14,207 bases of DNA. Source: Actinomycetes bacterium (GTDB lineage: Bacteria; Actinomycetota; Actinomycetes; Propionibacteriales; Propionibacteriaceae). Below the pieces are notes generated by a model. The model was not told where the DNA came from. It searched no databases and saw only the letters and a list, made by a program, of their open reading frames with translations. Shown piece by piece: positions 1 through 9,041 of the stretch. The position numbers were made by a program, and so were the translations under genes. The first letter of the stretch is position 1, and each line of letters opens with the position of its first letter. The stretch is from positions 1 to 14,207 of the forward strand of contig JAEZZG010000019.1 of NCBI GenBank assembly GCA_023442485.1, in the 5' to 3' direction.

Positions 1-1737
1 ATCCTGATTACTGGACGGGTGTTCCAGCTTCAAGCCCTTGACGCTAACGCCTATGCCAAACAAGCGGTCAAGAATATGACCACAACCAAGACGGTCACGC
101 CGAATCGTGGCAAGATCACCGATCGCAACGGCGTCATTTTGGCTGAGACGCAGCCCGCCGTCCGCGTCTTCGCTGACCCGAAGATGATCTCCACCAACGG
201 CTACAACCTAGACAAGATGGACGCCGAGCAGAAAGCCAAGGCCGAGCGGGCAGCGTCCGAGATCGCCGTGATCTTGGCCAAACATCTTGGCGGCTCGTCC
301 GGGGATTATATGGCGGCGCTCACCGCAAAGTCCGGTGATGACTACGTCCAATACAAGGTGGTCAAGCGTAAGGTGCCCACCGCCACCTACCAGGCGATCC
401 GTGCCGACATGGTTGCCGGGGGTTGGTCGGGAATCTTCTCCGAGACCGATCCGATTCGGTCCTACCCGCAGGGCACGGTCGCTGCCAACGTCCTCGGCTT
501 CGTCAATGGTGAAGGCGTGGGTGCCTCCGGGATGGAATACGCCTACAACTCGTCACTGGCCGGTATCGAAGGGCTGATCTCCTACGAATCCTCGGCCTAC
601 GGGCAGATTCCGCTAGGTGATTCCACGATCACCCCTGCCGTCGACGGCGTGAACTATCAGCTCACTATCGACTCCGAAATGCAGTGGCTGGCCGATCAAC
701 GCACCGCCCTAGCAGTCAAGAATTCCAAGGCTAGTTGGGGGGCGACGATCGTCCTCAACGTCAAGAACGGCGATGTGCTGGCGATGTCGAACTATCCGAC
801 CTTTGACGGTAACGACCTCAGCGATGCCTCCGTCGAGAACATGGGCAACCGGGCGATCACCGATGCTTACGAACCTGGCTCAGTGCAGAAGGTCGTGACG
901 ATGGCGATTCTGGCCAACGAAGGGTTGGTGACCCCCGACACTGTCGTTACCATCCCCAAGGAGATCAAGTCGGGCGGTAGCTGGATTCGCGACGCCTTTA
1001 GCCACGGGGAGATTCGCCTCACCGCGCGAGGTATCATTGCGCACTCATCCAATATCGGCACCGTCGAGCTGGCCCGTCTGCTGGATAAGGACAAGTTCGT
1101 CGAGTATCTGAAGGCTTTCGGTTATGGGAGCTCAACCAATCTTGGGCTACCCGGTGAGGCTAGCGGCTATATCGCTGGGGCCGACATGCCCGACTACACC
1201 CGCGATCAAATGTCCTTTGGCCAAGCCCTGTCGGTGACGGCTATCCAAGAGGCCGCCGCCGTGGCGGCTGTCGTCAATGGCGGCGTCTACTATCCGCCGC
1301 GCATCATTCAGTCGTCTACCTCGCCGACGGGTGAGACGGTGGAGATGGAGAAGCGGGAACCTAGACGAGTGATCAGCCCGGAAGCGTCCAAGATGGTCGT
1401 GGACATGATGGAGGCCGTCATCGCCCATAAGCCTTACGACAAGTACCGCACCATTGAGGGTTACCGGATGATCGGCAAGTCCGGTACTGCGCAGCGGTTC
1501 AACGCTGAAACCAAGAGTTACAAGGGATTCACGGCTTCCTTTATCGCGGCTGCCCCGGCTGAGGACCCGCAAATCCTGATCTACACGGTGCTTGATAACC
1601 CGAGCAATGGGCACCATGGTTCACAGATCGCCATGCCGGTCACCAAGGACCTGATGCAGATCGCACTGCCGCGCTACTCGGTACTGCCGACGGCAGATAT
1701 TCCCCCATACACCAAACCTCTCGAGCCCGAGTCGTGA
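1..1737 (+). CDS. ftsI: Septal class B penicillin-binding protein FtsI/PbpB (5' partial)
   Basis: This is the D,D-transpeptidase that cross-links septal peptidoglycan, working with FtsW. The frame is open to base 1, and the residues before the GTG at 19 already read like the end of an FtsI membrane anchor, so the true start lies outside the window. Numbered from the GTG at 19, the class B dimerisation domain begins near residue 36 with the RGKITDRNG block. The transpeptidase motifs are SVQK (catalytic Ser288, Lys291), SSN (343-345) and KSGT (487-490), all in family order and spacing. No PASTA domain follows; the protein ends about 80 residues after KSGT. The stop codon overlaps the proposed GTG start of murE (GTGA). 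The motifs make the assignment secure. Only the N-terminus (cytoplasmic tail and most of the transmembrane helix) is missing. Confidence 0.95.
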   Translation: MLITGRVFQLQALDANAYAKQAVKNMTTTKTVTPNRGKITDRNGVILAETQPAVRVFADPKMISTNGYNLDKMDAEQKAKAERAASEIAVILAKHLGGSSGDYMAALTAKSGDDYVQYKVVKRKVPTATYQAIRADMVAGGWSGIFSETDPIRSYPQGTVAANVLGFVNGEGVGASGMEYAYNSSLAGIEGLISYESSAYGQIPLGDSTITPAVDGVNYQLTIDSEMQWLADQRTALAVKNSKASWGATIVLNVKNGDVLAMSNYPTFDGNDLSDASVENMGNRAITDAYEPGSVQKVVTMAILANEGLVTPDTVVTIPKEIKSGGSWIRDAFSHGEIRLTARGIIAHSSNIGTVELARLLDKDKFVEYLKAFGYGSSTNLGLPGEASGYIAGADMPDYTRDQMSFGQALSVTAIQEAAAVAAVVNGGVYYPPRIIQSSTSPTGETVEMEKREPRRVISPEASKMVVDMMEAVIAHKPYDKYRTIEGYRMIGKSGTAQRFNAETKSYKGFTASFIAAAPAEDPQILIYTVLDNPSNGHHGSQIAMPVTKDLMQIALPRYSVLPTADIPPYTKPLEPES

Positions 1738-3461
1738 GTGTGGCGATGAATGACGGCGATGACAAGGCGAAAGCCTCTGGCAAGAGGGGAGGACTGCGTC
1801 CCGATCATGTCGAAACTCGGCTACTCGGTGATCTCCTGCCTTCCTTGGCAGGCAGGGACGAGACTTTGCCGGAAGTACACGGTGATGTCGCAGGATGTGT
1901 CGTCTGCGACATTAGCTTAGATTCACGCGCGGTAACCCCAGGGTCGATCTACGCGGCATTGCCCGGCACCAGAGCGCACGGAGCTGACTTTGTTGCAGAT
2001 GCGTTGCGTTGCGGGGCGGTTGCGGTCCTGACTGACCGGGAAGGGTGGCGTCGGCTGCAATCGCAGACGGATGGTGGAGACGGCCTGATCCGCGATAGTG
2101 GTGTGGTCGGCGAAGGCGGCACTGTTGCTGATGCTGGAGTACCCGTCGTGGTCACCGACAATCCGCGTCAGGCCATGGCGATCCTGGCGGCAGAGATTTT
2201 CGGGCACCCTGACACCTTGATGACGACCTTCGGCGTCACCGGAACTAACGGCAAGACAACCACCGCGTTCATGTTGGAAGCTGCCTTGAAATCGAGGCAC
2301 CGGGTAGCAACGATCGGCACCCTCGGATTCCGGGTCGGCGGCGAAGAGCTGCACTCATCGCGCTCGACGATCACCACGCCGGAATCATGCGACCTCCAGG
2401 CCCTACTCGCCGTCATGGCAGGTCGTGGCGCTGACGTTCTCGCCATGGAGGTGTCCTCACACGCACTCGTCCTGGAGCGGGTCCGCCCGATTCGTTTCGA
2501 CGTCGCAGCCTTCACCAACCTTGGCCGCGACCACCTCGACTTTCACCACACCATCGAGGACTACTTCGAGGCCAAAGCCCGTCTGTTTGACGATGAATAC
2601 TCAGCCCGCCAGGTCATCAGCATCGACGACCCGTGGGGAGCCGAACTGGCCCGCAGGTTGCGAAAGCGTTGCGCGAACTTCGTCACCACCGGATTCAACC
2701 CCCAAGCGGATTACCGAATTGAAAGCTACCGTCCCACACCCAGCGGCGGGACCGAGGTGCAACTCGTCACCCCCGATGGGCCTCGGCAGTGCGAGCTGAT
2801 CATGCCCGGCAAGTTCAACGCGCGCAACGCCGCCACCACCATCGCGATGGTAGCCAGCGCCGGATTGGATGTGGACCAGGCCATCGACGGGCTAGCCCAT
2901 GCCTGCGTCCCAGGACGAATGCAGCTCGTTCAACTAGGCAGCGCGGCGCCTGCAGTCTATGTGGACTTCGCCCACACCCCTCAGGCGATGGAGTCGGCGC
3001 TGACTACCGCCCGAGAGATGTGCCCGGATGGGCGACTCATTTCAGTTTTTGGCGCTGGAGGTGACCGCGACCGCCACAAACGCGAGCCGATGGGGCGCGT
3101 TGGTGCGATGTGCTCGGACCTGGTGATCGTCACCGACGATAATCCTCGCTCTGAAATACCCGAACAGATTCGTGCAGAGGTGATTGCCGGCGCCAGGGAA
3201 TGCCCGTCCACAACGGTCGATGTCATCGATGGTGGGGGACGCGCGGCAGCTATCTCACTTGCCCTGTCAATGGCTAAGCCAGGCGATGTCGTGGCAATCT
3301 TGGGGAAGGGACACGAGAAGGGCCAGATTATCGGCGATACCGTAGTGCCCTTTGACGATGTGGCCGAGGTGGAGTCGGCTTGGGGAAGGATTCACCGAGA
3401 AGGGGTATGCCAGAAATACAGCCCAGCCCACGTCCAAGCAGGTGAGGAGGAGAGCCGATGA
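1734..3461 (+). CDS. murE: UDP-MurNAc-L-Ala-D-Glu:diaminopimelate ligase MurE
   Basis: This cytoplasmic ATP-dependent ligase adds the third stem-peptide residue to UDP-MurNAc-dipeptide. The protein is 575 residues. A Mur ligase P-loop, TGTNGKTT, lies at 169-176 (Lys174), and the lysine expected to be carbamoylated is Lys281 in YFEAKARLF. DNPR at 469-472 is the diaminopimelate-selecting motif; lysine-adding MurE enzymes differ there. The family-typical GKGHEKGQ is near the C-terminus. From the motif I infer a DAP substrate; the stereoisomer (LL or meso) cannot be read from it. The protein is longer than typical MurE because of a hydrophilic N-terminal extension of about 30 residues and a glycine-rich loop around residues 105-135. 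The GTG at 1734 overlaps the ftsI stop and is favoured for coupling, although no strong ribosome binding site precedes it. The in-frame ATG at 1746 is an alternative start. Confidence 0.95.
   Translation: MSVAMNDGDDKAKASGKRGGLRPDHVETRLLGDLLPSLAGRDETLPEVHGDVAGCVVCDISLDSRAVTPGSIYAALPGTRAHGADFVADALRCGAVAVLTDREGWRRLQSQTDGGDGLIRDSGVVGEGGTVADAGVPVVVTDNPRQAMAILAAEIFGHPDTLMTTFGVTGTNGKTTTAFMLEAALKSRHRVATIGTLGFRVGGEELHSSRSTITTPESCDLQALLAVMAGRGADVLAMEVSSHALVLERVRPIRFDVAAFTNLGRDHLDFHHTIEDYFEAKARLFDDEYSARQVISIDDPWGAELARRLRKRCANFVTTGFNPQADYRIESYRPTPSGGTEVQLVTPDGPRQCELIMPGKFNARNAATTIAMVASAGLDVDQAIDGLAHACVPGRMQLVQLGSAAPAVYVDFAHTPQAMESALTTAREMCPDGRLISVFGAGGDRDRHKREPMGRVGAMCSDLVIVTDDNPRSEIPEQIRAEVIAGARECPSTTVDVIDGGGRAAAISLALSMAKPGDVVAILGKGHEKGQIIGDTVVPFDDVAEVESAWGRIHREGVCQKYSPAHVQAGEEESR
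3445..3450 (+). promoter_or_regulatory. Shine-Dalgarno site of murF
   Basis: AGGAGG, seven bases before the murF ATG, lies inside the 3' end of murE. It supports independent as well as coupled initiation at the ATGA junction. Confidence 0.7.
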
Positions 3462-5014
3462 GAAACTATCGCGCAGCGCAACTGGCCAAATTCGCTGGAG
3501 CCAAGATCGTCGGTGATGGTGACGTGGAGGTCGGCCCTGACGTGGTTATCGATTCCCGCCAAGCCACCCCGGGCTGCCTTTTCGTGGCCTTCCCCGGAGA
3601 GCATGTGGACGGGGCAGACTTCGCCCCGGCAGCTATCCAGGCGGGTGCCGCAGCGGTGCTCTCCCATCGTGACCTCGAGGTCGACGTCCCCGTTCTCGTC
3701 GCGGACGACCCCACCCAGGCCCTAACTCGGATCGGTCAGGCAGTCGTGGCGGATAGCGGGCAGCTCACCGTGATCGGGCTGACCGGCTCGTCCGGGAAGA
3801 CCACCACCAAAGACATCCTCGGCCAAATCCTGAGTCTAGATGGCCCCACGGTCGCGCCCGCAGGATCACTCAACAACGAGATCGGGGTGCCACTGACGGC
3901 CTGCAAGGTCGATGATTCAACCCGCTACCTCGTTGCTGAGATGGGGGCACGCGGCATCGGTCATATCCGTTGGCTATGCGGGATCGTTCCGCCACAGATT
4001 TCAATGGTGATCAACGTCGGCCACGCCCACATCGGTGAATTTGGTTCCCAAGAGGTGATTGCCCAAGCCAAGTCGGAGATCGTCGAATGTCTGGGGGCTG
4101 ACGGGATCGCCGTCCTCAACGCTGACGACCCCCTCGTCGCCCAGATGAGTGCGAAGGCTCGGGCACGGGTATTCTGGTTCGGGTTTGGCATCCCCGACGA
4201 CTACGCCCACGTTCAGGAAACGCCCGGGACGGTGCTGGTTCAAGCCGTCGATATCACCGCTGACCCTTATCAACGTCCCCGCTTTACCCTGGTGATTCAC
4301 CGAGTGAGCGAAACCGGGTGGGAGTCACAGTCCTACCCCATCGCCTTGAAACTGATCGGTTCCCACATGGTGGTTGATTCGATGGCTGCTGTTGCGGCGG
4401 CGCTGGCGGCTGGGGTTGCCCCAGAGACGGCGGCGGCAGGTCTCAACGGCGCCAGAACCCAGTCACGAATGAGGATGGACTTGATTGAGTTAGCGAACGG
4501 GGCTGCGATTCTTGACGATTCCTATAACGCCAATCCGGACTCGATGGCCGCTGCCTTGCGAACCGTCGGGGAGATGAAGGCCGCCCCGGCCCCGAAAGAG
4601 GCCACCCCCGCTGTCAACCGGTTGATTGCTGTGCTTGGCGACATGCTCGAACTAGGTCCAGACGCACCCGGCTACCACCTTCGCGTCGGCGAATTGGCCG
4701 CAGAAGCAGGATGTGACCAGGTGATCGCCGTCGGAGAGTACGCCGCCGACATCATCTCTGGGGTTGGGGATCGCGCAGACGCCGTCATCGCTGGTGACGT
4801 GGAGCAGGCTGCGGCCTTGATTGATCTTGAACCCAATGACCTGGTCTTGATCAAGGCTTCGCGAGGCCTAGCTCTCGACCGAGTGGCCAGGCGTCTTGAA
4901 GCGCGCTATGGTCGATCTGGCCAGCTCAGTGATGATCCGACGATCTCGGCCAGCGCTGATGGTTCCGCTAACCCCACCGTCACTGCCGGAGTTCACCCAG
5001 GAGAATCACGATGA
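3458..5014 (+). CDS. murF: UDP-MurNAc-tripeptide:D-Ala-D-Ala ligase MurF
   Basis: MurF ligates D-Ala-D-Ala to the UDP-MurNAc-tripeptide, the last cytoplasmic step that completes the pentapeptide. The 518-residue protein starts with the MurF/MurE-type substrate domain (DSRQATPGCLFVAFPGE region, about 32-48). It then has a P-loop, TGSSGKTT, at 109-116 (Lys114), with the serines typical of MurF. The NVGHAHIGEFGS block is followed by Lys205 in AQAKSEI, at the site of the carbamoylated lysine. DDSYNANPDSM, characteristic of MurF, lies near residue 353. A low-complexity tail of about 35 residues extends beyond the usual end. The ATG overlaps the murE stop (ATGA) and has a strong AGGAGG at 3445-3450, seven bases upstream, so the start is well supported. 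The P-loop, DDSYNANP block and position between murE and mraY fix the identity. Confidence 0.95.
   Translation: MRNYRAAQLAKFAGAKIVGDGDVEVGPDVVIDSRQATPGCLFVAFPGEHVDGADFAPAAIQAGAAAVLSHRDLEVDVPVLVADDPTQALTRIGQAVVADSGQLTVIGLTGSSGKTTTKDILGQILSLDGPTVAPAGSLNNEIGVPLTACKVDDSTRYLVAEMGARGIGHIRWLCGIVPPQISMVINVGHAHIGEFGSQEVIAQAKSEIVECLGADGIAVLNADDPLVAQMSAKARARVFWFGFGIPDDYAHVQETPGTVLVQAVDITADPYQRPRFTLVIHRVSETGWESQSYPIALKLIGSHMVVDSMAAVAAALAAGVAPETAAAGLNGARTQSRMRMDLIELANGAAILDDSYNANPDSMAAALRTVGEMKAAPAPKEATPAVNRLIAVLGDMLELGPDAPGYHLRVGELAAEAGCDQVIAVGEYAADIISGVGDRADAVIAGDVEQAAALIDLEPNDLVLIKASRGLALDRVARRLEARYGRSGQLSDDPTISASADGSANPTVTAGVHPGESR
4999..5004 (+). promoter_or_regulatory. Shine-Dalgarno site of mraY
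   Basis: AGGAGA, six bases before the mraY ATG, sits within the last codons of murF and supports the start at 5011. Confidence 0.6.
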
Positions 5015-6096
5015 AGAATGTCCTGCTATCTGGTGGTCTCGCCTTCATCTTGTGCATCATCGGCACCCGATTCGTGATTGCTTTCCTTGCCAAACATGGC
5101 TACGGGCAGTTCGTGCGCGATGACGGGCCGAGCGCCCACCACGTCAAACGCGGCACCCCGTCCATGGGCGGCATCGCCATCGTCGTGGCGGTGATCTTGG
5201 CTTACTTCGGTGCCCACCTGATCACCTGGACCAGACCATCCGTCTCGGGTTTCTTGTTGCTCGGTTTGATCTTCGCGACGGCACTGATCGGTTTCGCCGA
5301 TGACTTCACCAAGATCCGGAAAAGACGCTCCCTAGGGTTGACTGCTCGAGGGAAAATGATTGCTCAGGCTTTGGTGGGCGGTGTCTTCGGCTTCTTGGTT
5401 TTGCAATTCCCCGATAGCCACGGGACCACCCCCGGCTCGTCCTATGTGTCTGTATTCCGCGATATTGAGTGGCTGAAACTACCGCTCGTGCTCGCCATCA
5501 TTTGGATCACCCTCTTGGTTATTTCCACCTCTAATGCCGTCAATCTCACTGACGGTTTAGACGGGTTGGCGACCGGCTCATCGGCTATGGTGTTCGGTGC
5601 CTACACCTTGGTCAATATCTGGCAGTTCAACCAGAGGTGCTCCGCAAAGGGAGCTGTGTCTCCGCTGATCTTCGACGGCCAGTGTTATGTGGTCCGTAAC
5701 CCGCTCGACCTGGCGATGATTTCTTTGGCTTTGTGTGGGGCTTGTTTCGCTTTCTTGTGGTGGAACTCTAAGCCGGCAAAAATCTTTATGGGGGATACCG
5801 GCTCCTTGGCGTTGGGTGCTGCAATGGCGGGTTTTGCGGTCACCACCCGCACGGAGGTGCTGTTGGTCGTCTTCGGTGGACTCTTCGTCATCGAGACCCT
5901 CTCTGACATCATCCAGGTCGGCTACTTCAAACTCAGCGGCGGCAAGCGCGTATTCAAGATGGCTCCGCTACATCACCACTTTGAGTTGAAGGGGTGGTCA
6001 GAGACAACGGTGGTGATTCGCTTCTGGATCATTTGCGGTCTCTTTGTTGCCCTCGCAATCGTCTTGTTCTACGGAGAATGGGTGCCTACACGATGA
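5011..6096 (+). CDS. mraY: Phospho-MurNAc-pentapeptide transferase MraY
   Basis: MraY is the polytopic membrane enzyme that transfers phospho-MurNAc-pentapeptide from UDP to undecaprenyl phosphate, making lipid I. The 361-residue protein is of normal family length and consists mostly of hydrophobic segments. The catalytic landmarks are present: the GTPSMGG block near residue 48, the adjacent aspartates Asp97/Asp98 in ADDFTK, and NAVNLTDGLDGLA with Asn175, Asp181 and Asp184. Asp262 lies in MGDTGS, and the histidine triad 321-323 is in PLHHHFE. The start overlaps the murF stop (ATGA) and has AGGAGA six bases upstream; the stop overlaps the start of murD in the same way. Nothing is missing from the active site. 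The lipid I product is the substrate of MurG, encoded further along the operon. Confidence 0.97.
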   Translation: MKNVLLSGGLAFILCIIGTRFVIAFLAKHGYGQFVRDDGPSAHHVKRGTPSMGGIAIVVAVILAYFGAHLITWTRPSVSGFLLLGLIFATALIGFADDFTKIRKRRSLGLTARGKMIAQALVGGVFGFLVLQFPDSHGTTPGSSYVSVFRDIEWLKLPLVLAIIWITLLVISTSNAVNLTDGLDGLATGSSAMVFGAYTLVNIWQFNQRCSAKGAVSPLIFDGQCYVVRNPLDLAMISLALCGACFAFLWWNSKPAKIFMGDTGSLALGAAMAGFAVTTRTEVLLVVFGGLFVIETLSDIIQVGYFKLSGGKRVFKMAPLHHHFELKGWSETTVVIRFWIICGLFVALAIVLFYGEWVPTR

Positions 6097-7580
6097 CCTG
6101 CTTGGATTCGCAGTGGCTCGCTGACGCTAACCGGCTCAGCGACTGGAGCCGGGTGTACGCCGTCGTAGCCGGGCTTGGGGCCTCAGGCTATTCGGCGGCA
6201 GATGCGCTGCTCGAACTAGGGGCGAAGGTGTGCGTGGTTGACGGAGGAAACTGCGAAGCCAATCAAGAAAAGGCCACCATCCTAGAAACCCTCGGGGCTG
6301 AGGTCAGGCTCGGCGCTGACCAGATCCGAGCCTTGCCGCAGGGAGCCAACCTGGTGATCGCCTCTCCAGGATGGAGGCCCGACCAGCCGATGCTCGCCCA
6401 GGCCGAGGCCGAAGGGATCCCGATTTGGGGAGATATCGAGTTGGCGTGGCGGATGATGCAGCCTGACCGGCAAATCCCTTGGCTAGGCGTCACTGGAACC
6501 AACGGGAAGACCACCACCACACAGATGGTGGAATCCATTCTTGCTGCGGATGGACGAAAGACGTGTGCAGTCGGCAATATCGGTAGACCCATTATCGAAG
6601 CCATCCTCGACGAGGAGGACTATGACGTCTTAGCAGTGGAGTTGTCCAGCTTCCAACTGCACTGGTGCCACACCGTCTCCTTACACTCTGCCGCCGTGTT
6701 GAACCTGCACCAAGATCACCTGGAATGGTACGCCTGCTACCGAGACCCGATGGCTGCCTACGGGGCTGACAAGGCGCGCATCTTCCATTTGGTGCAGAAG
6801 GCGTGCGTCTACAACGTCGCTGACGAAGCGACCATGCACATGGTTGAAGATGCGGACGTGGTGGAAGGGGCCCGCGCCATCGGGTTCACCCGAGGTATCC
6901 CGTCCGTGTCCATGATCGGCGTTGTTGACGATCAAATTGTGGATCGGGCATTCATCTCTCAACGCCAAACCTCGGCCTTGCCGTTGTGCTCGGTTGACGA
7001 CGTGCAGCCGAACGCCCCGCATAACATCGAAAACGCCCTAGCCGCAGCGGCACTGACCCAAAGTTTCGGGGTGTCTGCCCGAGCCGTCCGGGACGGTCTC
7101 CGCCAGCTCAGTCTCGGCGGTCACCGGATTGAGACGGTAGCGCAGTCGCAGGGAATCACCTGGGTTGATGATTCCAAGGCGACCAATCCACACGCCGCTA
7201 ACGCATCGATGGGGGCTTTCGATTCAATCGTGTGGATCGCCGGAGGCCAGGCGAAAGGCACCTCCTTCGACGAATTGGTGACCAATCACGCATCCCGGCT
7301 GCGTGCCGTCATCGTCCTCGGCGAAGATCGACACATGATTGCGGCAGCGGTTCACCGACACGCCCCACGGGTTCGGGTGGAAGTCATCGATAAATCGGAC
7401 ACTAGTGCCATGGCAGATGCCGTCGAGGCTGCTGCCCGCTATGCACGCCCCGGCGATACCGTCCTTCTCGCCCCTGGTTGTGCAAGCAAGGATATGTGGA
7501 GTGGCTACGACAAGCGTGGCGATGATTTCGCCACTGCAGCCCGGGCGGTAGCATCCGCAGCACAGACAAGGACGGATTAG
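6093..7580 (+). CDS. murD: UDP-MurNAc-L-Ala:D-Glu ligase MurD
   Basis: MurD is the cytoplasmic ATP-dependent ligase that adds D-glutamate to UDP-MurNAc-L-Ala. Starting at the ATG at 6093 it has 495 residues. An N-terminal Rossmann-like domain carries GLGASG (around 26-31). The P-loop TGTNGKTT is at 134-141 (Lys139), with an NLHQDHLEWY block after it and a probable carbamoylated Lys227 in ADKARIF. The C-terminal domain holds DSKATN at 360-365, a MurD signature. The open frame extends upstream to 5994, inside mraY, so the long form is rejected. The ATG at 6093 forms an ATGA overlap with the mraY stop. An in-frame ATG at 6078 is a less likely alternative, because GGAGA at 6073-6077 directly abuts it with no spacer. 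GGAGA is rather far (15 bases) from 6093, so initiation probably depends on coupling to mraY. Confidence 0.94.
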   Translation: MTCLDSQWLADANRLSDWSRVYAVVAGLGASGYSAADALLELGAKVCVVDGGNCEANQEKATILETLGAEVRLGADQIRALPQGANLVIASPGWRPDQPMLAQAEAEGIPIWGDIELAWRMMQPDRQIPWLGVTGTNGKTTTTQMVESILAADGRKTCAVGNIGRPIIEAILDEEDYDVLAVELSSFQLHWCHTVSLHSAAVLNLHQDHLEWYACYRDPMAAYGADKARIFHLVQKACVYNVADEATMHMVEDADVVEGARAIGFTRGIPSVSMIGVVDDQIVDRAFISQRQTSALPLCSVDDVQPNAPHNIENALAAAALTQSFGVSARAVRDGLRQLSLGGHRIETVAQSQGITWVDDSKATNPHAANASMGAFDSIVWIAGGQAKGTSFDELVTNHASRLRAVIVLGEDRHMIAAAVHRHAPRVRVEVIDKSDTSAMADAVEAAARYARPGDTVLLAPGCASKDMWSGYDKRGDDFATAARAVASAAQTRTD

Positions 7581-7620
7581 CTGACACGGTCTGGTGGCCG
7601 TCTGATCACAGGAGTGAACG

Positions 7621-7630
7621 AGGAGGGAGG
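7621..7630 (+). promoter_or_regulatory. Shine-Dalgarno site of ftsW
   Basis: A purine run, AGGAGGGAGG, ends five bases before the GTG at 7636. It lies in the longest intergenic gap inside the operon (7581-7635). It fixes the ftsW start and lets the gene initiate without coupling to murD. I saw no convincing promoter in the gap. Confidence 0.7.
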
Positions 7631-7635
7631 TCAAC

Positions 7636-9003
7636 GTGACGGATACGTTTTCGAGTTCCGGACAGGGGGAGACCTCACCCGAGATCACCACCGATGAGCC
7701 CGTCGTTGATGCCGAACACCCCAGGACATTCAGCTTTGGGCGTCGCAGCCGTCCCGACAAGAAAGAAAGCCACATCAGCGAGGTTTTGTCTGCCAGCAAA
7801 CCCCAATCAAACTTCCTGAGGGAATCGCTGACGAGCCCGCTGTCGAACTACTACATGATCCTGATCTCGACCACCTTGTTGACCGCGCTCGGCTTGGTGA
7901 TGGTGCTGTCGTCCTCCTCGGTCTTCGCCGCCGCCACCGGTCACACCGCCTACTACTATGTGATTCGGCAAACCATCTTTCTCATGGCCGGTATCCCCTT
8001 GGTGTGGTGGTTAGGACGGTGGTCTGCCAAACGCATGAAATTCGTGGCCACACCGGCGATCATCCTAGCCATGGTGTTGTTGATTACCACCTTGGTGATC
8101 GGCTCCGACCAAGGCAAAGGGAACCAGAACTGGATCGTCCTCGGCCCGATTTCGGTGCAGCCATCTGAGCTAGCCAAGCCCGCAATGATTCTGTGGGCGG
8201 CGATGGTGTGGAGTGCTAACCGCAAACGTCTCCACGAGTTGAAGACCCTGATGTCTCCGGTCGTGATCGTATCCGGGTTGCTGATTGGCCTGGTGCTCTT
8301 CCAGCGTGACCTCGGCACTGCGGCGATCATGTGCATGATCCTGTTCGCCCTGCTCTACTTCGTCGGGGCATCCTGGAAGGTACTTGCCGGTCTAGGGGCA
8401 GCCGGTGGCCTACTCGTGTTGGTGATGGTCTTGATCAGTCCGAACCGGGTCGACCGCATTTTCGCCTTCTTGGGTCACGAGTCTGCGTCGGTCGGGTCCA
8501 CCGATCAGCCGTTGAGCGCAATCTACGCCTTGGCGTCTGGGGGCTGGTTCGGCCTGGGTCTGGGGGCGTCCCGTCAGAAATGGGGATTCCTCTACGACGG
8601 CGCCCACAACGACTTCATCTTCGCCGTCATCGGTGAAGAGATGGGGCTGCTGGGCACGATGATGGTCGTGATCTTATTCTCCATCCTCGGCTACGCCGGA
8701 TACCGGGTGGCTTTGCGTGCGACCACCCTCTTCGACGGTGTGATCGCAGCCGGGGTGACCACCTGGATTCTCTTCCAGGCCATCGTCAACATTTGCATGG
8801 CGATGAGAATCCTGCCGGTGATCGGTATCCCGCTGCCGTTCATCTCCTATGGGGGATCGGCGCTGGTGTCATGTCTGATCGGGATCGCCTTGTTGATCTC
8901 GTGCGCCAGGCGTCACCCAGACGCCCAGAAACAGTTGCTGCGGAATCGTCAATCCCGACGCGCCCGCGTCTCGTCCATCGTCGATAAGGGATCGTCACGA
9001 TGA
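7636..9003 (+). CDS. ftsW: SEDS-family septal peptidoglycan glycosyltransferase FtsW
   Basis: FtsW is the membrane-embedded SEDS enzyme that polymerises lipid II into glycan strands at the septum, paired with the transpeptidase FtsI encoded at the start of this operon. The 455-residue protein has a hydrophilic cytoplasmic N-terminus of about 70 residues, then multiple hydrophobic helices beginning near residue 72. SEDS landmarks are VQPSELAKP (174-182), FQRDLGTA (222-229), AHNDFIFAVIGEE (323-335) and PFISYGGSA (401-409). Asp326 in the HNDFIFA motif aligns with the aspartate essential in E. coli FtsW (Asp297). The charged C-terminal tail is short. The GTG start has a strong ribosome binding site. 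The position between murD and murG favours FtsW over its paralogue RodA. Confidence 0.95.
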   Translation: MTDTFSSSGQGETSPEITTDEPVVDAEHPRTFSFGRRSRPDKKESHISEVLSASKPQSNFLRESLTSPLSNYYMILISTTLLTALGLVMVLSSSSVFAAATGHTAYYYVIRQTIFLMAGIPLVWWLGRWSAKRMKFVATPAIILAMVLLITTLVIGSDQGKGNQNWIVLGPISVQPSELAKPAMILWAAMVWSANRKRLHELKTLMSPVVIVSGLLIGLVLFQRDLGTAAIMCMILFALLYFVGASWKVLAGLGAAGGLLVLVMVLISPNRVDRIFAFLGHESASVGSTDQPLSAIYALASGGWFGLGLGASRQKWGFLYDGAHNDFIFAVIGEEMGLLGTMMVVILFSILGYAGYRVALRATTLFDGVIAAGVTTWILFQAIVNICMAMRILPVIGIPLPFISYGGSALVSCLIGIALLISCARRHPDAQKQLLRNRQSRRARVSSIVDKGSSR

Positions 9004-9030
9004 CCCATGCACCATGCAGTGACCAGAATC

Positions 9031-9035
9031 GAGGA
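9031..9035 (+). promoter_or_regulatory. Shine-Dalgarno site of murG
   Basis: GAGGA, six bases before the ATG at 9042, lies in the 38-nt gap after ftsW and supports that start. Confidence 0.6.
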
Positions 9036-9041
9036 AAGTAG

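Noticed and set aside
1147..1617. Minus-strand 156-codon frame inside ftsI
   Set aside because: It is a shadow of a GC-rich gene with clear transpeptidase motifs on the plus strand. Its protein is arginine- and histidine-rich with no recognisable domain.
5994..6092. Upstream extension of murD (33 extra residues inside mraY)
   Set aside because: It would overlap mraY by about 100 nt, and its residues do not resemble a MurD N-terminus. The ATGA overlap at 6093 is the natural start.
7224..7799. Minus-strand 191-codon frame across the murD-ftsW junction
   Set aside because: It runs antisense to two well-identified genes and shows no domain, so it is a frame shadow.
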